The notes under the pieces were generated by a model, which did no database searches, was not told where the DNA came from, and saw only the letters and a list, made by a program, of their open reading frames with translations. Positions 62,911-64,000 of a stretch of 64,000 nt of DNA are shown in pieces (position 1 is the stretch's first letter; each line of letters opens with the position of its first letter). The translations under genes were made by a program, and so were the position numbers. The DNA lies in assembly GCF_016909175.1 (NCBI RefSeq), contig NZ_JAFBFI010000007.1:62001-126000 (forward strand), in the 5' to 3' direction. This DNA is from Peribacillus deserti (GTDB lineage: Bacteria; Bacillota; Bacilli; Bacillales; DSM-1321).

Positions 62911-62986
62911 GCCCACTCATAGTCAGGTCATTTTCGGTAACCTGGTAGAGACTCGCGGGCCATATTCCCGCTATTATATGAGGGTG
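62911..62986 (-). ncRNA. Purine (guanine-type) riboswitch aptamer
   Basis: On the - strand the conserved core reads CTCATATAAT, then P2 with loop GAATATGG, CTCTACC, loop L3 GTTACCGAAAATGACC, and J3/1 GACTATGAG. This is the xpt-type purine aptamer: L2/L3 kissing sequences are present, and the specificity base before TATGAG is C, indicating guanine/xanthine family rather than adenine. P1 pairs CTCAT with ATGAG. A terminator follows, so ligand binding should turn the operon off. Confidence 0.95.
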
Positions 62987-63009
62987 TTCATATTTAATTG
63001 ATAATTAGA

Positions 63010-63037
63010 ATTATACCATTCAGGAAATTGAATACAA
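63010..63037 (-). promoter_or_regulatory. Sigma-A promoter of xpt-pbuX
   Basis: On the - strand TTGTAT (complement of 63032-63037), 16-bp spacer, TATAAT (complement of 63010-63015), about 24 bp before the aptamer. Confidence 0.65.
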
Positions 63038-63050
63038 GGTTTTTTTATTT

Positions 63051-63094
63051 AAAAACGAACTTTTTACTTCCTTTTATTTTAATCGTTCGGATAA
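63051..63094. promoter_or_regulatory. PurR operator (paired PurBoxes) of xpt-pbuX
   Basis: AAAAACGAACTTT (63051-63063) and the inverted box ATCGTTCGGATAA (63082-63094) match the PurBox consensus; GAAC and GTTC cores are 24 bp apart. B. subtilis xpt is controlled by PurR as well as by its riboswitch, and the site lies at the same position here. Confidence 0.75.
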
Positions 63095-63339
63095 GCAGTT
63101 GTTTTCTCTTGATTATTTACTAATGTACACCTAAACAACAGCAAATGAATTTAAAGCGGATAAAGCCGAAAACTAATATTCATTCCTCAGATTATTGTTA
63201 TTTAATGCCCCCTCCTAAATCGCAGATAGAGGTTCTTTCATAACTAGCGGCCCTTTCTAATTATTTGAAGAACAATATAAATATCAGTATTTTGATAAAC
63301 TGAGCTTTTCAGTATTCTTCGTTAAGACATGCCTATCTC
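63095..63339. other. Intergenic region, nothing recognised
   Basis: AT-rich sequence between the xpt control region and the DMT gene. No ORF, RNA or strong hairpin was seen. Confidence 0.5.
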
Positions 63340-64000
63340 CTAATTATGCTCCATACCCGCCCGCTTAAGCCTTGTAAAATCTACACTGATCGCAGAAACC
63401 GATAATATTATAAGAAGCGACCCTGCAATCTGCCATCCTGTTATCTGTTCACCAAAGAGAAAAAAGCCGATTAACATGGCTGTTACTGGTTCTACCGTTG
63501 AAAGCAATGAAGCTTTACAGCTTTCCATTTTTTTAAGGCCAGAAGTATAGAACAAATAGGCAAAGACTGTGGAAATAATTCCGAGTCCAATGGTATACAT
63601 TGAAAAAGTGAAAAGTTGGCCGCTTGGCAGTCTTGTCCAAAATGTTGTGAAGGGCAATAGGGGAATTAAGGCAAACAAGAACGTATATAAGCTAATCGTA
63701 TATGAACTGTATTTTTTTAATGCCAGTTTACCAAAAATACTATAAAGCGCATATCCAAGTCCTGAGCCAAGGCCAATAATAATACCAGTAAGAGTCAGGT
63801 CTCCTGATGCACCGATATTGGTTCCCGCTACAAGCGTACAGCCAATCAAAGTACATATAATGAGCAGCAGCTTAGTTTTAGTAAATGTTTCTTTAAGGAT
63901 TAAACTTGATAAAACCAAAACGAAGGCCGGAGCAGTATAGAGAAGAATAACCGCCAGCGAAATATTAAGCATCTGCATAGCCGTAAAATAACACCAATTA
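63340..64000 (-). CDS. DMT-superfamily (EamA) transporter, N-terminus outside window
   Basis: The frame continues through the right edge (reading NWCYFTA before MQMLNISLAV), so this is the C-terminal ~220 residues of a drug/metabolite exporter. It covers the end of the first EamA repeat (LLYTAPAFVLVLSSLILKE) and the whole second repeat (GIIGLGSGLGYALYSIFGK to LLIILSVSAISVD). It is unrelated in detail to the DMT gene at 48717. Substrate unknown. Confidence 0.85.
   Translation of the reverse strand, partial: NWCYFTAMQMLNISLAVILLYTAPAFVLVLSSLILKETFTKTKLLLIICTLIGCTLVAGTNIGASGDLTLTGIIIGLGSGLGYALYSIFGKLALKKYSSYTISLYTFLFALIPLLPFTTFWTRLPSGQLFTFSMYTIGLGIISTVFAYLFYTSGLKKMESCKASLLSTVEPVTAMLIGFFLFGEQITGWQIAGSLLIILSVSAISVDFTRLKRAGMEHN

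Overview
The window is chromosomal DNA of a spore-forming, low-GC Gram-positive bacterium of the Bacillaceae. The evidence is Bacillus-type AGGAGG ribosome sites, some TTG and GTG starts, sporulation genes (spo0M, sspL, a YjcZ-type protein) and gene order. Much of it follows the ypX region of the Bacillus subtilis chromosome, with insertions: yozD-yodN-yozE-yokU-kamA; ypqE-msrB-msrA; ypmS-ypmR-ypmQ-ypmP-ilvA; thyA-ypjP-ypiP; brxA-ilvD-ypgR-ypgQ-gpx-metA; ypeQ-ypeP-ypdQ; sspL-ypcP; dynA-bpsB-bpsA-pbuX-xpt. It is not B. subtilis itself, because tatA-tatC, fhs, topB, a sugar ABC transporter, an ABC-F ATPase and a secreted ATLF-type metalloprotease are interleaved. I see no rRNA, tRNA, CRISPR array, prophage or recognisable defence island.

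Layout. 1-5 kb: kinase/spo0M operon and the kamA cluster. 5.1-6.4 kb: a gene-poor gap with several families of direct repeats spaced about 21 bp. 6.4-10.3 kb: a FAD-dependent dehydrogenase under a probable PurR operator, a spore YjcZ-like peptide, an SGNH hydrolase and a broken DUF502 gene. 10.3-24.5 kb: PTS IIA, methionine sulfoxide reductases, an RsgA paralogue, ypm genes, Tat translocase, ilvA, thyA, metalloprotease, ypjP. 24.7-38 kb: small membrane peptide, ypiP, brxA, ilvD, a second repeat-rich gap, cvfC/ypgR, ABC-F, ypgQ, DegV, glutathione peroxidase, fhs, metA. 38-49.7 kb: mntR, topB, sugar ABC transporter, MBL-fold protein, a 161-bp MITE and RNase H-like genes. 50-64 kb: sspL, exonuclease, double dynamin, type III polyketide synthase pair, an IS1182-type remnant, and xpt-pbuX under a purine riboswitch and PurR.

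Several circuits can be read from the DNA. ilvA and ilvD each have a CodY-like box just upstream of a sigma-A promoter. The xpt operon and the FAD dehydrogenase carry paired PurBoxes of identical geometry. A 52-residue membrane protein lies behind Fur-like boxes.

The most unusual structures are: (i) two related mobile elements, an IS1182-type remnant at 60.1-60.9 kb and a MITE at 47.0-47.2 kb, that share inverted ends and are both flanked by direct copies of a terminator hairpin, which implies insertion into and duplication of terminators; (ii) helically phased ~21-bp repeat arrays in two intergenic gaps; (iii) three copies of a GC-rich ~130-bp element with GTTGATT/AATCAAC ends, one nested in the IS remnant. 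No complete novel multi-gene system was identified.
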